DNA from: Marmoricola sp. Leaf446
GTDB taxonomy: Bacteria > Actinomycetota > Actinomycetes > Propionibacteriales > Nocardioidaceae
Direction: 5' to 3'
DNA length: 64,000 bases
Assembly: GCF_001424755.1 (NCBI RefSeq)
Contig: NZ_LMRF01000005.1
Span: 1-64,000 of the forward strand
Part shown: positions 19,449 through 29,564 of the stretch, in pieces
How positions within the stretch are numbered: the stretch's first letter is position 1
Layout: every line of letters starts with the position of its first letter
The notes under the pieces: generated by a model
Databases searched by the model: none
Told to the model about the DNA's origin: nothing
Seen by the model: the letters and a program-made list of their open reading frames with translations, nothing else
Translations under genes and position numbers: made by a program

Positions 19449-19901
19449 ATGAGCCACACCGCGTCCCCACCCCCTGACGGGGGGACCGCCGCCACCGACG
19501 CCGCCAACGACGCCGACCGGGCCCGGACCGAGAGGGAGGCCTCCGACCAGGCCGCCAGGCACGACCCCGTCTACGACCGGCTGCACGACATGGCCGAGTT
19601 CACCGAGCTGCGCCGGCGCTACCGCGGGTTCGTCTTCCCCGCGACCGCGGCGTTCCTGGTCTGGTACCTGCTCTACGTCATCCTCAGCAACTGGGCGCCG
19701 GGCTTCATGGGCGCCAAGCTGTTCGGCAACATCAACGTGGCGCTGGTCTTCGGCCTACTGCAGTTCGTGACCACGTTCCTGCTCGCCTACGCCTACAGCT
19801 CGTTCTCCAACCGCAAGCTCGACCCGCTGGCCCGCCAGCTCAACGAGGAGTACGAGCGCGGCCGTCGCGGCGGCTCCGACGAGCGGGAGGCCCGCGCATG
19901 A
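19449..19901 (+). CDS. DUF485 membrane protein, symporter partner
   Basis: A 150-residue protein. A disordered, acidic N-terminus (1-40) precedes LRRRYRGFVFPATAAFLVWYLLY and a second helix with FGLLQFVTTFLLAYAY, the classic DUF485 (YjcH) pattern of two helices. In E. coli yjcH lies between acs and actP; here the same partners are present in a different order. The stop codon overlaps the ATG of the symporter gene by 4 bases (ATGA), giving tight coupling. Confidence 0.92.
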   Translation: MSHTASPPPDGGTAATDAANDADRARTEREASDQAARHDPVYDRLHDMAEFTELRRRYRGFVFPATAAFLVWYLLYVILSNWAPGFMGAKLFGNINVALVFGLLQFVTTFLLAYAYSSFSNRKLDPLARQLNEEYERGRRGGSDEREARA

Positions 19902-21526
19902 ACCACCAGGTCCTGACCACGACCCTGTTCCTCGCCGTCGTCGCGCTGACGATCGGCATCACCTTCTGGGCCAGCCGGCAGTCCTCCGGCGCGGCCGACT
20001 ACTACGCCGGCGGCCGCAACTTCTCCGGCTTCCAGAACGGCCTGGCCATCGGCGGCGACTACATGTCGGCCGCCTCGTTCCTCGGCATCTCCGGCGCCAT
20101 CGCGCTCTCGGGCTACGACGGCTTCCTCTACTCCATCGGCTTCCTGGTGGCGTGGCTCGTGGCCCTGCTGCTGGTCGCCGAGGTGCTGCGCAACTCCGGC
20201 CGCTACACCATGGCCGACCAGCTGGCCTACCGGATGAAGCAGCGCCCGGTGCGCACCGCCGCCGCGACCTCGACGGTCGTGGTGTCGATCTTCTACCTGC
20301 TCGCCCAGATGGTCGGCGCCGGCGCGCTCGTCTCGCTGCTGCTCGGCGTCGACGGCCAGTTCGCCACCAACGTCACCATCTTCGGCGTCGGCATCCTGAT
20401 GGTCTTCTACGTCACCGTGGGCGGCATGAAGGGCACCACCTGGGTCCAGATCGTCAAGGCCGTGCTGCTCATGGCCGGCTCGGCGCTGATCGTGGTCCTG
20501 GTGCTGGCGCAGTTCAGCTTCAACCTCTCCGACCTGCTCGGCACCGCCGCCAGCAACAGCGGCAAGGGCTCGGCGTTCCTGGAGCCGGGCCTGAAGTACG
20601 GCGTCTCCACCACCAGCAAGATCGACTTCCTCAGCCTGGGCCTGGCCCTCGTGCTGGGCACCGCCGGCCTGCCGCACATCCTGATCCGCTTCTACACCAC
20701 CCCGACCTCGCGGGACGCCCGCAAGTCGGTGCTGTGGGCGATCGGCCTGATCGGCGTGTTCTACCTGTTCACGCTGGTCCTGGGCTTCGGTGCCGCCGCC
20801 CTGCTGGGCGACTCCGACAAGGAGCGGGTCACCGCCTCGGGCGGCAACCTGGCCTCGCCGCTGCTCGCCGAGACCGTCGGTGGCGGCTCCGGCTCGACCG
20901 GAGGCGCGATCCTGCTCGCCGTCATCGCGGCCGTCGCCTTCGCCACGATCCTCGCGGTGGTCGCCGGCCTGACGCTCACCTCGAGCGTCAGCGTCGCCCA
21001 CGACCTCTACAACAGCGTGTGGCGCAAGGGGAAGGCCACCGAGAAGGAGGAGCTGAAGGTGGCCCGCATCGCGGCCGGCGTCATCGGCCTGGTGGCGATC
21101 ATCCTGGCCATCCCGGCGCAGAAGCTGAACATCGCGTTCCTGGTGGCGCTCGCCTTCGCGATCGCCGCCTCGGCCAACCTGCCGGCGATCGTCTACAACA
21201 TGTTCTGGCGCCGCTTCAACACCCGGGGCGCCGTGTGGAGCATCTACGGCGGCCTGATCAGCTCGGTGGGCCTGGTGATCTTCAGCCCGATCATGTCCGG
21301 CAAGACCGACGCCGCGACCGGGGCCAACCTCTCGCTGCTGCCGGCCTCGATCGACATCTCGTGGTTCCCCCTGGAGAACCCCGGCATCGTGTCGATCCCG
21401 CTGGGCTTCCTGCTGGGCTACCTCGGCTCGGTCACGAGCAAGGAGCCGGCCGCGGAGGACCGCTACACCGAGCTCGAGGTCCGCGCCCTCACCGGCGCCG
21501 GTGCCGAGGCCTCGGTCCAGCACTAG
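19898..21526 (+). CDS. actP: Cation:acetate symporter
   Basis: A 542-residue SSS-family permease with about 13 helices. It shows ASRQSSGAADYYAGGRNFSG then GGDYMSAASFLGISGAIAL, and GTAGLPHILIRFYTTPTSRDAR, all close to ActP. It is expected to bring in acetate with a cation at the plasma membrane. It is translationally coupled to DUF485, and acs follows in the same direction with its own regulatory region. Together with the upstream CRP-type site this forms an acetate scavenging unit. Confidence 0.93.
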   Translation: MNHQVLTTTLFLAVVALTIGITFWASRQSSGAADYYAGGRNFSGFQNGLAIGGDYMSAASFLGISGAIALSGYDGFLYSIGFLVAWLVALLLVAEVLRNSGRYTMADQLAYRMKQRPVRTAAATSTVVVSIFYLLAQMVGAGALVSLLLGVDGQFATNVTIFGVGILMVFYVTVGGMKGTTWVQIVKAVLLMAGSALIVVLVLAQFSFNLSDLLGTAASNSGKGSAFLEPGLKYGVSTTSKIDFLSLGLALVLGTAGLPHILIRFYTTPTSRDARKSVLWAIGLIGVFYLFTLVLGFGAAALLGDSDKERVTASGGNLASPLLAETVGGGSGSTGGAILLAVIAAVAFATILAVVAGLTLTSSVSVAHDLYNSVWRKGKATEKEELKVARIAAGVIGLVAIILAIPAQKLNIAFLVALAFAIAASANLPAIVYNMFWRRFNTRGAVWSIYGGLISSVGLVIFSPIMSGKTDAATGANLSLLPASIDISWFPLENPGIVSIPLGFLLGYLGSVTSKEPAAEDRYTELEVRALTGAGAEASVQH

Positions 21527-21540
21527 GCAGCACCCGCACC

Positions 21541-21579
21541 CCGACGCGGACGACCCGATCGGAGGGTCGTCCGCGTCGG
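21541..21579 (+). terminator. 16-bp stem hairpin after actP
   Basis: Arms 21541-21556 and 21564-21579 pair perfectly with a 7-base loop. It begins 14 bases after the actP stop and precedes the CRP-type site and acs, so acs is probably transcribed separately. Confidence 0.78.
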
Positions 21580-21604
21580 CGGTCGGGAGTAGGTTCGCGT
21601 CGTA

Positions 21605-21620
21605 CGTGAGGCGCGTCACG
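21605..21620 (+). promoter_or_regulatory. CRP-type operator upstream of acs
   Basis: CGTGAGGCGCGTCACG is a GTGA-N6-TCAC palindrome. It lies 29-44 bp before the acs ATG, between the actP terminator and the ribosome site AAGGAG. So close to the gene it could overlap the promoter. I infer Crp/GlxR control. Confidence 0.65.
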
Positions 21621-21648
21621 CAGTCGACGACAAGGAGAAGGCATCCCC

Positions 21649-23646
<1,998 letters not shown>

Positions 23647-23667
23647 CCCCACCCAGGTCGTGTCATG

Positions 23668-23695
23668 CGCCCCGGTCGCCCTGGCGACCGGGGCG
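23668..23695 (+). terminator. 13-bp stem hairpin after acs
   Basis: Arms 23668-23680 and 23683-23695 (CGCCCCGGTCGCC and its complement) pair perfectly over a very short loop, 22 bases beyond the acs stop. It is a likely terminator without a U-tract. Confidence 0.72.
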
Positions 23696-23766
23696 TACGA
23701 CGTCCGGGGGGGGCGTCGGGTGGGCGGCATACGTCGGCGGCGTACCTCGGTCCGGCGTACGTCGGT

Positions 23767-23858
23767 CCGGTTTCTCAGGTGATGAACCCGAACTGCCTCT
23801 CCACACACGTTGCACCGTGTGCGAGGAGGCGGTTTCCCTTCATCACCTGGGAAACCGG
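23767..23858. repeat. 92-bp near-perfect inverted repeat
   Basis: Arms 23767-23809 and 23816-23858 can pair along their whole length around a 6-base loop, with one 3-base bulge and two single mismatches. The outer 20 bases match at 19 positions (GGTTTCYCAGGTGATGAA core). It lies in the gap between convergent acs and FMN-reductase genes, after a separate terminator-like hairpin. Short GGCGTACGTCGGTCCGG-like repeats flank it at 23728-23770. Size and symmetry resemble a MITE- or REP-type element; no target duplication was identified. Confidence 0.75.
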
Positions 23859-23880
23859 CGACACACGGGCCCGGCACACC

Positions 23881-23944
23881 GACCCGGCACCCGACCCGGC
23901 CCGACCCGGACCCGACGGCGACCCGGCCCGACCCGACGCCGACC
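23881..23944. repeat. Low-complexity GACCCG-rich tract
   Basis: Roughly 64 bases are made of variations on GACCCG and GGCCCG, between the large hairpin and the 3' end of the FMN reductase gene. It looks like slipped-strand expansion, and no coding role is evident. Confidence 0.6.
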
Positions 23945-23956
23945 GACGTACGACGC

Positions 23957-24505
23957 TCAGGCGGCCTGGCGCTCCCGGCCGGCGGCGACGAGCCGACCGA
24001 CGAGCAGCCGCAGGGCCGCCTCGACGTCGGCGTCGGTGATCGCGCCGTCGACGACGGCCTCGTGCACCGTCGCGACCCCGAGGGCGTCCTCGAGCGGCTG
24101 GGCACCGGCGACGCGCAGCACCTTGACGAGGTCCTCGCGGGCCCACTGGGCGCCGCGGGGCGAGGGGCTGACGGACAGGACGGCGGCGGGCAGGCCGTCG
24201 ATGGGCGCCGCTCCGCGGGGGCGCGAGGCCCAGTCGATCGCGTTCTTGAGCACGCCGGGGATCGAGCCGTTGTACTCCGGGGTGGCCACGACCAGCGCGT
24301 CGGCGCTCCTCAGCGCCTCGCGGAAGGCGAGCACCGAGGCCGGAGCGGCGTCGCCGTCGAGGTCCTGGTCGTAGTGGGGCAGGTCGCCCAGCCCGTCGTA
24401 CGCCGTCGCCTCCACGCCCGCGGGCAGCAGCCCGGGCACGGTGTCGACCAGCTCGCGGGTCCAGGAGCCGGCGCGCAGGCTGCCGACGAGCATCAGGATC
24501 TTCAT
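23957..24505 (-). CDS. NADPH-dependent FMN reductase / quinone reductase family
   Basis: A 182-residue flavodoxin-fold protein. The N-terminal phosphate loop VGSLRAGSWTREL (about 7-19) and the central signature TPEYNGSIPGVLKNAIDW (about 93-110) are typical of NAD(P)H-dependent FMN or azo/quinone reductases of the ChrR/SsuE type. Expected cofactor FMN, cytosolic, probably a homodimer. It has its own start region with a perfect palindrome (24531-24542) just upstream, suggesting control by a local regulator. It is convergent with acs. It has no counterpart that I recall in the mycobacterial order, so it is probably a local insertion. Confidence 0.9.
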   Translation of the reverse strand: MKILMLVGSLRAGSWTRELVDTVPGLLPAGVEATAYDGLGDLPHYDQDLDGDAAPASVLAFREALRSADALVVATPEYNGSIPGVLKNAIDWASRPRGAAPIDGLPAAVLSVSPSPRGAQWAREDLVKVLRVAGAQPLEDALGVATVHEAVVDGAITDADVEAALRLLVGRLVAAGRERQAA

Positions 24506-24530
24506 GGGGATGGGCCTCTTCCGTTGACGT

Positions 24531-24542
24531 TTGAACGTTCAA
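24531..24542 (-). promoter_or_regulatory. 12-bp palindromic operator TTGAACGTTCAA
   Basis: A perfect palindrome that is AT-rich against the 73% GC background, 26-37 bases upstream of the FMN reductase start. Such sequences are typical of MarR-family or similar dimeric repressors controlling redox enzymes. No regulator gene is adjacent, so the binding protein is unknown. Confidence 0.5.
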
Positions 24543-24613
24543 CAGAACAGGTGCACCGACGTACTTGTTCCGTGAGCCGGGTCACCCCGGCCCCGAGGGG
24601 CCGGGGTGCAGCC

Positions 24614-25618
24614 TCAGAGGCTCTTGACGCCCGGCTTCTCGTCCTTGCCGGGCAGACCGGTCTTGGCGAGGCTCGCGACGGTGGTGATCACCAGCGTGCC
24701 GATGATGACGCCCAGCGAGACCAGGGTCGGGATGTCGGGGGCCCACTCGATGTGCTCGCCGCCGTTGATGAACGGCAGCTCGTTCTCGTGCATGGCGTGC
24801 AGGATCAGCTTGACGCCGATGAAGAACAGCAGGAAGGCCAGCCCGAAGGACAGGTAGACCAGGCGCTCGAGCAGCCCGCCGATGAGGAAGTAGAGCTGCC
24901 GCAGGCCCATCAGCGCGAAGATGTTGGCCGTCAGCACCAGGAAGGGCTCCTCGGTCAGGCCGTAGATCGCCGGGATCGAGTCGAGCGCGAAGAGCAGGTC
25001 GGTGGTGCCGAGCGCGATGATCACGATGAACATCGGCGTGATGACGCGCTTGCCGTTCTCGGTGGTGAAGATCTTCGAGCCGTGCCACTCGGCGGTAGCG
25101 GGGAAGCGCTTCTCGACGAACTTGATGAGGCGGTTCTCCTCGAACTCCTCCTCCTCGTCGCTGGCGCCCTCCTTGGCGAGCTTGGCCGCGGTCCAGATCA
25201 GGAAGACGCCGAAGATGTAGAAGACCCAGCTGAACTGCTCGATGGCCGCGGCGCCGACGAAGATGAAGATGCCGCGCATGATCAGGGCCAGCACGATGCC
25301 GACGAGGAGCGCGGACTGCTGCAGCTCCTTGGGCACGCCGAACTTGGCCATGATGATCAGGAAGATGAACAGGTTGTCGACCGAGAGGGAGTACTCGGTC
25401 AGCCAGCCGGCGAAGAACTCGGTGCCGTACTGGTGGCCGGCGAAGACCCACACGCCGATGCCGAAGGCGATGGCGAGCCCGATGTAGACCGCGAGCGCGA
25501 CGCTGACCTCGCGCTTGGAGGGCTCGTGCGGGCGACGGCCGATGATGAGGATGTCGAAGAGCAGCACCGCGACGGTGATGCCGATCGTGAGCCACCAGAC
25601 GAGGGGGGAGACGACCAC
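24614..25618 (-). CDS. TerC/Alx family integral membrane metal transporter
   Basis: A 334-residue protein with about 9 helices. The conserved acidic membrane motifs SVDNLFIF (about 81-88) and FALDSIPA (about 214-221) define the TerC family, members of which export Mn2+ (E. coli Alx, Bacillus MeeF/MeeY). A cytosolic charged loop with DEEEEFEENR lies between. The GTG at 25618 begins VVSPLVWWLTIG; upstream in-frame codons belong to the leader RNA. A yybP-ykoY-like leader precedes it, strongly supporting Mn2+ homeostasis rather than tellurite resistance. Confidence 0.9.
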   Translation of the reverse strand: MVVSPLVWWLTIGITVAVLLFDILIIGRRPHEPSKREVSVALAVYIGLAIAFGIGVWVFAGHQYGTEFFAGWLTEYSLSVDNLFIFLIIMAKFGVPKELQQSALLVGIVLALIMRGIFIFVGAAAIEQFSWVFYIFGVFLIWTAAKLAKEGASDEEEEFEENRLIKFVEKRFPATAEWHGSKIFTTENGKRVITPMFIVIIALGTTDLLFALDSIPAIYGLTEEPFLVLTANIFALMGLRQLYFLIGGLLERLVYLSFGLAFLLFFIGVKLILHAMHENELPFINGGEHIEWAPDIPTLVSLGVIIGTLVITTVASLAKTGLPGKDEKPGVKSL

Positions 25619-25664
25619 GAGAGAGACGACCTTAGGTGTTCTGGCTGCGCCGGGACGCAGACGT

Positions 25665-25790
25665 TGTCCGGAGGTCTCTTCCGCCACCGGCCGCCGTGTC
25701 GCGCCGCTGACCGACGCGTCCGGGTCAGGGTGCGTCCTGGCCGTGCTGACGAGCGCGTCGCGAGGGAATACTCCCCTCCCGGGCGACCAC
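25665..25790 (-). ncRNA. yybP-ykoY (Mn2+) riboswitch candidate
   Basis: Read on the minus strand, the leader of the TerC gene contains GGGGAGTA (complement of 25769-25776), then CGTCAGCACGG, and about 95 bases later AGAGACCTCC (around 25671-25680). These are the conserved loop elements of the yybP-ykoY aptamer in order. The last element is embedded in CCGG/CCGG pairing. The class senses Mn2+ and typically precedes TerC/Alx or P-type ATPase genes. The boundaries are approximate because the full four-way structure was not folded by program. Confidence 0.72.
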
Positions 25791-25892
25791 TCTCTCACTG
25801 CAGCGACCACGGGACCAACCGCGGCGGCGCGGCGGCGCCAGGACGGTAGGGTCACAGCGACCCCCGGCGTCCCCAACCGAAGGCAGCACCCC

Positions 25893-26294
25893 ATGGCACA
25901 CCGCGAGCCCGCAGTCACCGAGGAACCCACGATCGGCAAGCTGGTCGTCGACGCCAGCCGTGACGTCTCCGGACTGATCCAGAAGGAGATCGCGCTCGCC
26001 AAGTCCGAGCTCAAGGTCTCCGTCCGCGCCGGCGGCATCAGCATCGGCCTGTTCGCCGCGGCGGCGTTCCTCGCCCTGCTCGCGATCATCATGCTGTCGG
26101 TGGCGATCGCCCACTTCATCTCCTTCACCGGGCTCGACCTGGCCTGGGGATTCCTGATCGTGTTCTTCCTCTACCTGCTGATCGCTGGCGTCCTCGGCTT
26201 CGTGGGCGTCAAGAAGCTCAAGCAGGTCAAGGCCCCCGAGCGCGCCATCGGTCAGGCCAAGGAGTTCCCGAGCGCGCTCAAGGGCAAGCGCTGA
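25893..26294 (+). CDS. Phage-holin-like / Rv3669-type small membrane protein (PF07332-like)
   Basis: A 133-residue protein. The N-terminal part EPTIGKLVVDASRDVSGLIQKEIALAKSELK is amphipathic and is followed by two long hydrophobic helices (about 48-75 and 82-107) and a basic tail. This matches the actinobacterial family annotated as phage holin superfamily III, which is not phage-borne and whose function is unknown. Its position, after acs and divergent from the protease MarP further on, corresponds to Rv3669. The ATG at 25893 is taken because upstream codons overlap the TerC leader. Confidence 0.82.
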   Translation: MAHREPAVTEEPTIGKLVVDASRDVSGLIQKEIALAKSELKVSVRAGGISIGLFAAAAFLALLAIIMLSVAIAHFISFTGLDLAWGFLIVFFLYLLIAGVLGFVGVKKLKQVKAPERAIGQAKEFPSALKGKR

Positions 26295-26328
26295 GGGACT
26301 GCTGACTCCCCGGACGTCCGGCGGAGGC

Positions 26329-26358
26329 GCTGATCACCCGGACGTCCTGGTGATCAGC
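26329..26358. terminator. Bidirectional hairpin between convergent genes
   Basis: GCTGATCACC (26329-26338) pairs with GGTGATCAGC (26349-26358). A separate CCGGACGTCCGG palindrome is at 26310-26321. Located between the holin-like gene and marP, it can end both transcripts. Confidence 0.68.
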
Positions 26359-26389
26359 CACAGCCGCCCACCCGTCGTACGCCGACCCC

Positions 26390-27565
26390 TCAGGTGCAGT
26401 TGCCGCTGGACACCCGGGCGGTGGCGTCGATGCCGACCGCCGCGGCGCGCCCGACCTGGCGGGCGGTGAGGGCGTAGCCGGTGTCCGCGTCGCTGACCGA
26501 GGCGGCGAACACGACGCCGAGGACGCGGCCGTCGGTCGAGACGAAGGGGCCGCCGGAGTTGCCGGGGCGGACCAGCCCGCGCAGCGAGTAGACCTCGCGG
26601 ACCACCGTGCCGTTGCCGTAGATGTCGGGCGAGCGCAGGCGCTGGTCGGCGCGGATGCGGACGGCGCGGGCGTCGTACGGGCCGTCCTGGGGGTAGCCGA
26701 GGACGGCGCCCTGCTGCCGCTCGCTGCCCTCGAGGTCGAAGCGCAGGGTCGGGCCGTCGAGGCCGGGCACGGCGAGCACGGCGACGTCGATGTCGGGGTC
26801 GTAGTGCACGACCGTGGCGTCGAGGGTCTCGCCGCTGTCGGTGACGACCTGGGGCTCGGTGACGCCCGCCACGACGTGGGCGTTGGTCATCAGCCGCTCG
26901 GGGGCGTAGAGGAACGCCGAGCCCTCCACGCCGCTGCCGCAGCGGTTGTTGCTGCGCACCTTGTAGACGCTGCGCCCGGCCTCGCGGACGTCGGGGTCGC
27001 GCAGCACCCGCGGCCGGGCCGGCGCCACCTCGACGATCCGCTCGGGGGCGAACGGCTCGAGGTAGCGCGGGAAGAAGCTGTTGCCGACGACGGAGTCGAA
27101 GGACCGCAGCACCTGCTGGGCCTGCACCGGCATCGCGTCGTTGACGGTCACCAGGACCCTGCTCTCGCGGACCTGCGGACCGATGCCGGGGAGCCGGGAG
27201 CCGCTGATCGCGACGCCGAGCATCCAGGCCACGATCAGCACCGCCACCACGCTCAGCACCGAGCCGCCGAGGGCGTCCACGGCGCGCACCGGCTGCCAGG
27301 TGATCTTGTCGCGGATGCGGCTGCCGGCCCACTGGAAGAGCGCCTGCCCGATCGAGGCCAGCACCAGCACCACGAACAGCGCCCCGAGCGAGACCCACAG
27401 CGAGGGCGCGGCGTCCCCGAGCAGCTGGGGCGCCAGCAGGATGCCGGCGAAGCCGCCGAGCACGAGCCCGGCGGTGGCGAAGGCGCCGGTGACGAAGCCC
27501 TGCCAGTAGCCCGAGAGCGCGTAGGCGAGCACCAGCGCGACCAGGCACCAGTCGAGGAGGTTCAT
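26390..27565 (-). CDS. marP: MarP-type membrane serine protease (Rv3671c-like)
   Basis: A 391-residue protein. Four N-terminal helices form a CvpA-like membrane domain (1-125), followed by a chymotrypsin-fold protease outside the membrane. The triad is His230 (TNAHVV), Asp260 (DIDVAVL) and Ser337 (GNSGGP). Cys209 and Cys390 sit where MarP has the disulfide that stabilises its active site. In M. tuberculosis this protease is needed for survival in acid and processes a peptidoglycan hydrolase. It heads a minus-strand run continuing from nth, tlpA and nudix, with a 75-base gap from the latter. Confidence 0.93.
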   Translation of the reverse strand: MNLLDWCLVALVLAYALSGYWQGFVTGAFATAGLVLGGFAGILLAPQLLGDAAPSLWVSLGALFVVLVLASIGQALFQWAGSRIRDKITWQPVRAVDALGGSVLSVVAVLIVAWMLGVAISGSRLPGIGPQVRESRVLVTVNDAMPVQAQQVLRSFDSVVGNSFFPRYLEPFAPERIVEVAPARPRVLRDPDVREAGRSVYKVRSNNRCGSGVEGSAFLYAPERLMTNAHVVAGVTEPQVVTDSGETLDATVVHYDPDIDVAVLAVPGLDGPTLRFDLEGSERQQGAVLGYPQDGPYDARAVRIRADQRLRSPDIYGNGTVVREVYSLRGLVRPGNSGGPFVSTDGRVLGVVFAASVSDADTGYALTARQVGRAAAVGIDATARVSSGNCT

Positions 27566-27640
27566 GGCTGCGCTCTCGGGTCGGCGGGCGGAGGGGCGGG
27601 GCGGAGGTCGGGCGAAGGATCAGGGCGGAGGGTCAGGCGC

Positions 27641-28300
27641 TCAATCCTGGCCCAGGCCGAGCATGTAGTCCGGTAATGGGTGCTCGACGTGCGGGTCCCA
27701 CTCGCGGGTCAGCCCGACGTGGTCGAAGAGCTTGTTGACCAGCCCGGCGGTGAAGCCCCACAGCACGAGGTCGTGCTGCTCGCCGATGAGGAACCCCGGG
27801 CTGCGGTAGCCCATCGGGTGGGTGACGGTGACGCGGTGCTGCGGGTCGAGCAGCTCCTCGAGCGGCACCCGCAGCACGGCGTGCACCTCGTCGGCGTCGA
27901 CGACCCCGACCGGGACCGGGTCGCGCCACCACCCCAGCACCGGGGTGACGGCGAAGTTGCTGGGCGGCAGCCACAGCTCGGGGAGCGAGGCCAGCACGTC
28001 GACGCCGGCCGGGTCGAGGCCGGTCTCCTCCTCGGCCTCGCGCAGCGCGGCCGCGACGGGCGAGGCGTCGCTCGCGTCGATGGAGCCGCCGGGGAAGGAG
28101 ACCTGCCCCGGATGGGAGCGCATCGTGTGCGCCCGCTCGGTGAGCAGCAGGTCGGGACCCTGCTCCCCCTCGCCGAAGAGCATCAGCACGGCGCCCTTGC
28201 GGGTGCTGGCGCCCTCGGGCGGGACGAAGCGGCTGATGTCCTCGGCCGTGATGGTCGCCGCGCCGTCGCGGATGGGCTCCATCCAGTCGGGGAGGCTCAC
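27641..28300 (-). CDS. NUDIX coenzyme A pyrophosphatase
   Basis: A 219-residue protein with the UPF0035/CoA-pyrophosphatase signature SHPGQVSFPGGSIDASD directly before the NUDIX helix LREAEEETGLDP (about 103-114). These enzymes cleave CoA to 4'-phosphopantetheine and 3',5'-ADP. An Asp replaces the first Glu expected in the NUDIX box, as often occurs in this subfamily. The GTG start overlaps the tlpA stop by 4 bases. The order marP-nudix-tlpA-nth is that of Rv3671c-Rv3674c. Confidence 0.88.
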   Translation of the reverse strand: MSLPDWMEPIRDGAATITAEDISRFVPPEGASTRKGAVLMLFGEGEQGPDLLLTERAHTMRSHPGQVSFPGGSIDASDASPVAAALREAEEETGLDPAGVDVLASLPELWLPPSNFAVTPVLGWWRDPVPVGVVDADEVHAVLRVPLEELLDPQHRVTVTHPMGYRSPGFLIGEQHDLVLWGFTAGLVNKLFDHVGLTREWDPHVEHPLPDYMLGLGQD

Positions 28301-28845
28301 GCACGCACCCCCAGGTGCTCGGCGACGAGGTCCTCGAGCTGCTGGACCGACTCGATCTCGACGTACTGCTGGAACACGACCTCGCCCTGGGCGTCCACGA
28401 GCACGATCCGCGGCAGCGCCTGGGCCCGGGTGACCCCGTCGGGGTCGGAGTAGAGCGGGTAGGTCACGCCGGTCTCCTCGACCAGCGCGGCGGCCTTCTC
28501 GGTCTGGGTGTCCTGGAAGTCGATGCCGACCACGTCCACGCGACCGTCGTAGGCCTGCGAGAACGCCTGGTAGTAGGGCAGCTCCTCGCGGCAGGGGGCG
28601 CACCAGCTCGCCCAGAGGTTGAGCACCACGGGCCCCTTGATCGCACCCAGGTCGAGCGGCTCCCCCGACCCACCGAAGGCGTCGAGGCGTACGTCGGGCA
28701 GCGAGCCGCTCGTCTGACCCTCCAGCGACGGCTGGTCGCCGCCCGTGCTGCCCGTGCCGGCGGGGGCCGGCTCGGCGCCACCGGCGCACCCGGTCAGCAG
28801 CAGCGCCGACGCCGCCGCGAGGGCGAGCCGGCGCCTGCGCCTCAC
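28297..28845 (-). CDS. TlpA-like thioredoxin-fold lipoprotein (Rv3673c-like)
   Basis: A 182-residue protein. Basic RRRRR, a short hydrophobic helix and the lipobox LLTGC with Cys20 indicate a lipoprotein anchored outside the membrane. The thioredoxin fold carries the active site WCAPC (81-85) and a cis-Pro in QALPRIVLV. It probably reduces disulfides of exported or cytochrome-maturation proteins. The GTG start overlaps the nth stop by 4 bases. Confidence 0.92.
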   Translation of the reverse strand: MRRRRRLALAAASALLLTGCAGGAEPAPAGTGSTGGDQPSLEGQTSGSLPDVRLDAFGGSGEPLDLGAIKGPVVLNLWASWCAPCREELPYYQAFSQAYDGRVDVVGIDFQDTQTEKAAALVEETGVTYPLYSDPDGVTRAQALPRIVLVDAQGEVVFQQYVEIESVQQLEDLVAEHLGVRA

Positions 28846-29564
28846 GCCGGCCCCTGGGTCTTGACGAGCGCGGCCGCGGCCTCCGCCTCGGTCGGCCCCG
28901 CGCCGTACGACGGGCACCAGCGCGCCACCGTGCAGGCACCGCAGGCCGGCTTCTTGGCGTGGCAGACGCGGCGACCGTGCCAGATCAGGTGGTGGCTGAG
29001 CATCGTCCAGTCGCGCTTGGGGAACAGCGCCCCGATGGCGTGCTCGGCCTTGACCGGGTCGGTCTCCTCGGTCCAGCCGAGCCGTCGGACCAACCGCCCG
29101 AAGTGGGTGTCGACGGTGATGCCGGGGACGCCGAAGGCGTTGCCGAGCACCACGTTGGCGGTCTTGCGGCCGACGCCGGGGAGCTTGACCAGGTCGTCGA
29201 GCCGGGGCGGCACCTCGCCGCCGTGGTCCTGCACCAGCGCGGCCGAGAGCTTGAGCAGCGACTCGGTCTTGGCGCGGAAGAAGCCGAGCGGACCGACGAT
29301 GCGCTCGAGGTCCTCGCGCGGGGCGGCCGCCATCGCCCGCGCGTCGGGGTACGCCGCGAACAGCGTCGGCCGCACGGCGTTGACCCGCCGGTCGGTCGTC
29401 TGGGCGCTGAGCACCGTCACCACCAGGAGCTCGAACGGGCTGTCGAAGTCGAGCTCGCAACGGGCGTCGGGATAGGTCTCGCCCAGGACGCGGTCGACCT
29501 TGCGGGCGCGGCGCACGAGGGTGGTGGCGGGACCGCTCGAGGGGGTGACGGGGGTGGCGGGCAC
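28842..29564 (-). CDS. nth: Endonuclease III
   Basis: A 240-residue base-excision glycosylase/AP lyase. The helix-hairpin-helix motif [15 protein letters not shown] holds the catalytic Lys at about 134, and GITVDTHFG holds the catalytic Asp at about 152. The iron-sulfur loop C-x6-C-x2-C-x5-C is present at [18 protein letters not shown]. It removes oxidised pyrimidines. The GTG at 29564 was chosen because upstream residues are not family-like; a longer start is possible but unsupported. It is divergent from crp, as in mycobacteria. Confidence 0.96.
   Translation of the reverse strand: MPATPVTPSSGPATTLVRRARKVDRVLGETYPDARCELDFDSPFELLVVTVLSAQTTDRRVNAVRPTLFAAYPDARAMAAAPREDLERIVGPLGFFRAKTESLLKLSAALVQDHGGEVPPRLDDLVKLPGVGRKTANVVLGNAFGVPGITVDTHFGRLVRRLGWTEETDPVKAEHAIGALFPKRDWTMLSHHLIWHGRRVCHAKKPACGACTVARWCPSYGAGPTEAEAAAALVKTQGPA

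Noticed and set aside
25893-26294. Prophage remnant
   Set aside because: The holin-like protein belongs to a chromosomal actinobacterial family in a conserved place. No phage structural or integrase gene is present.
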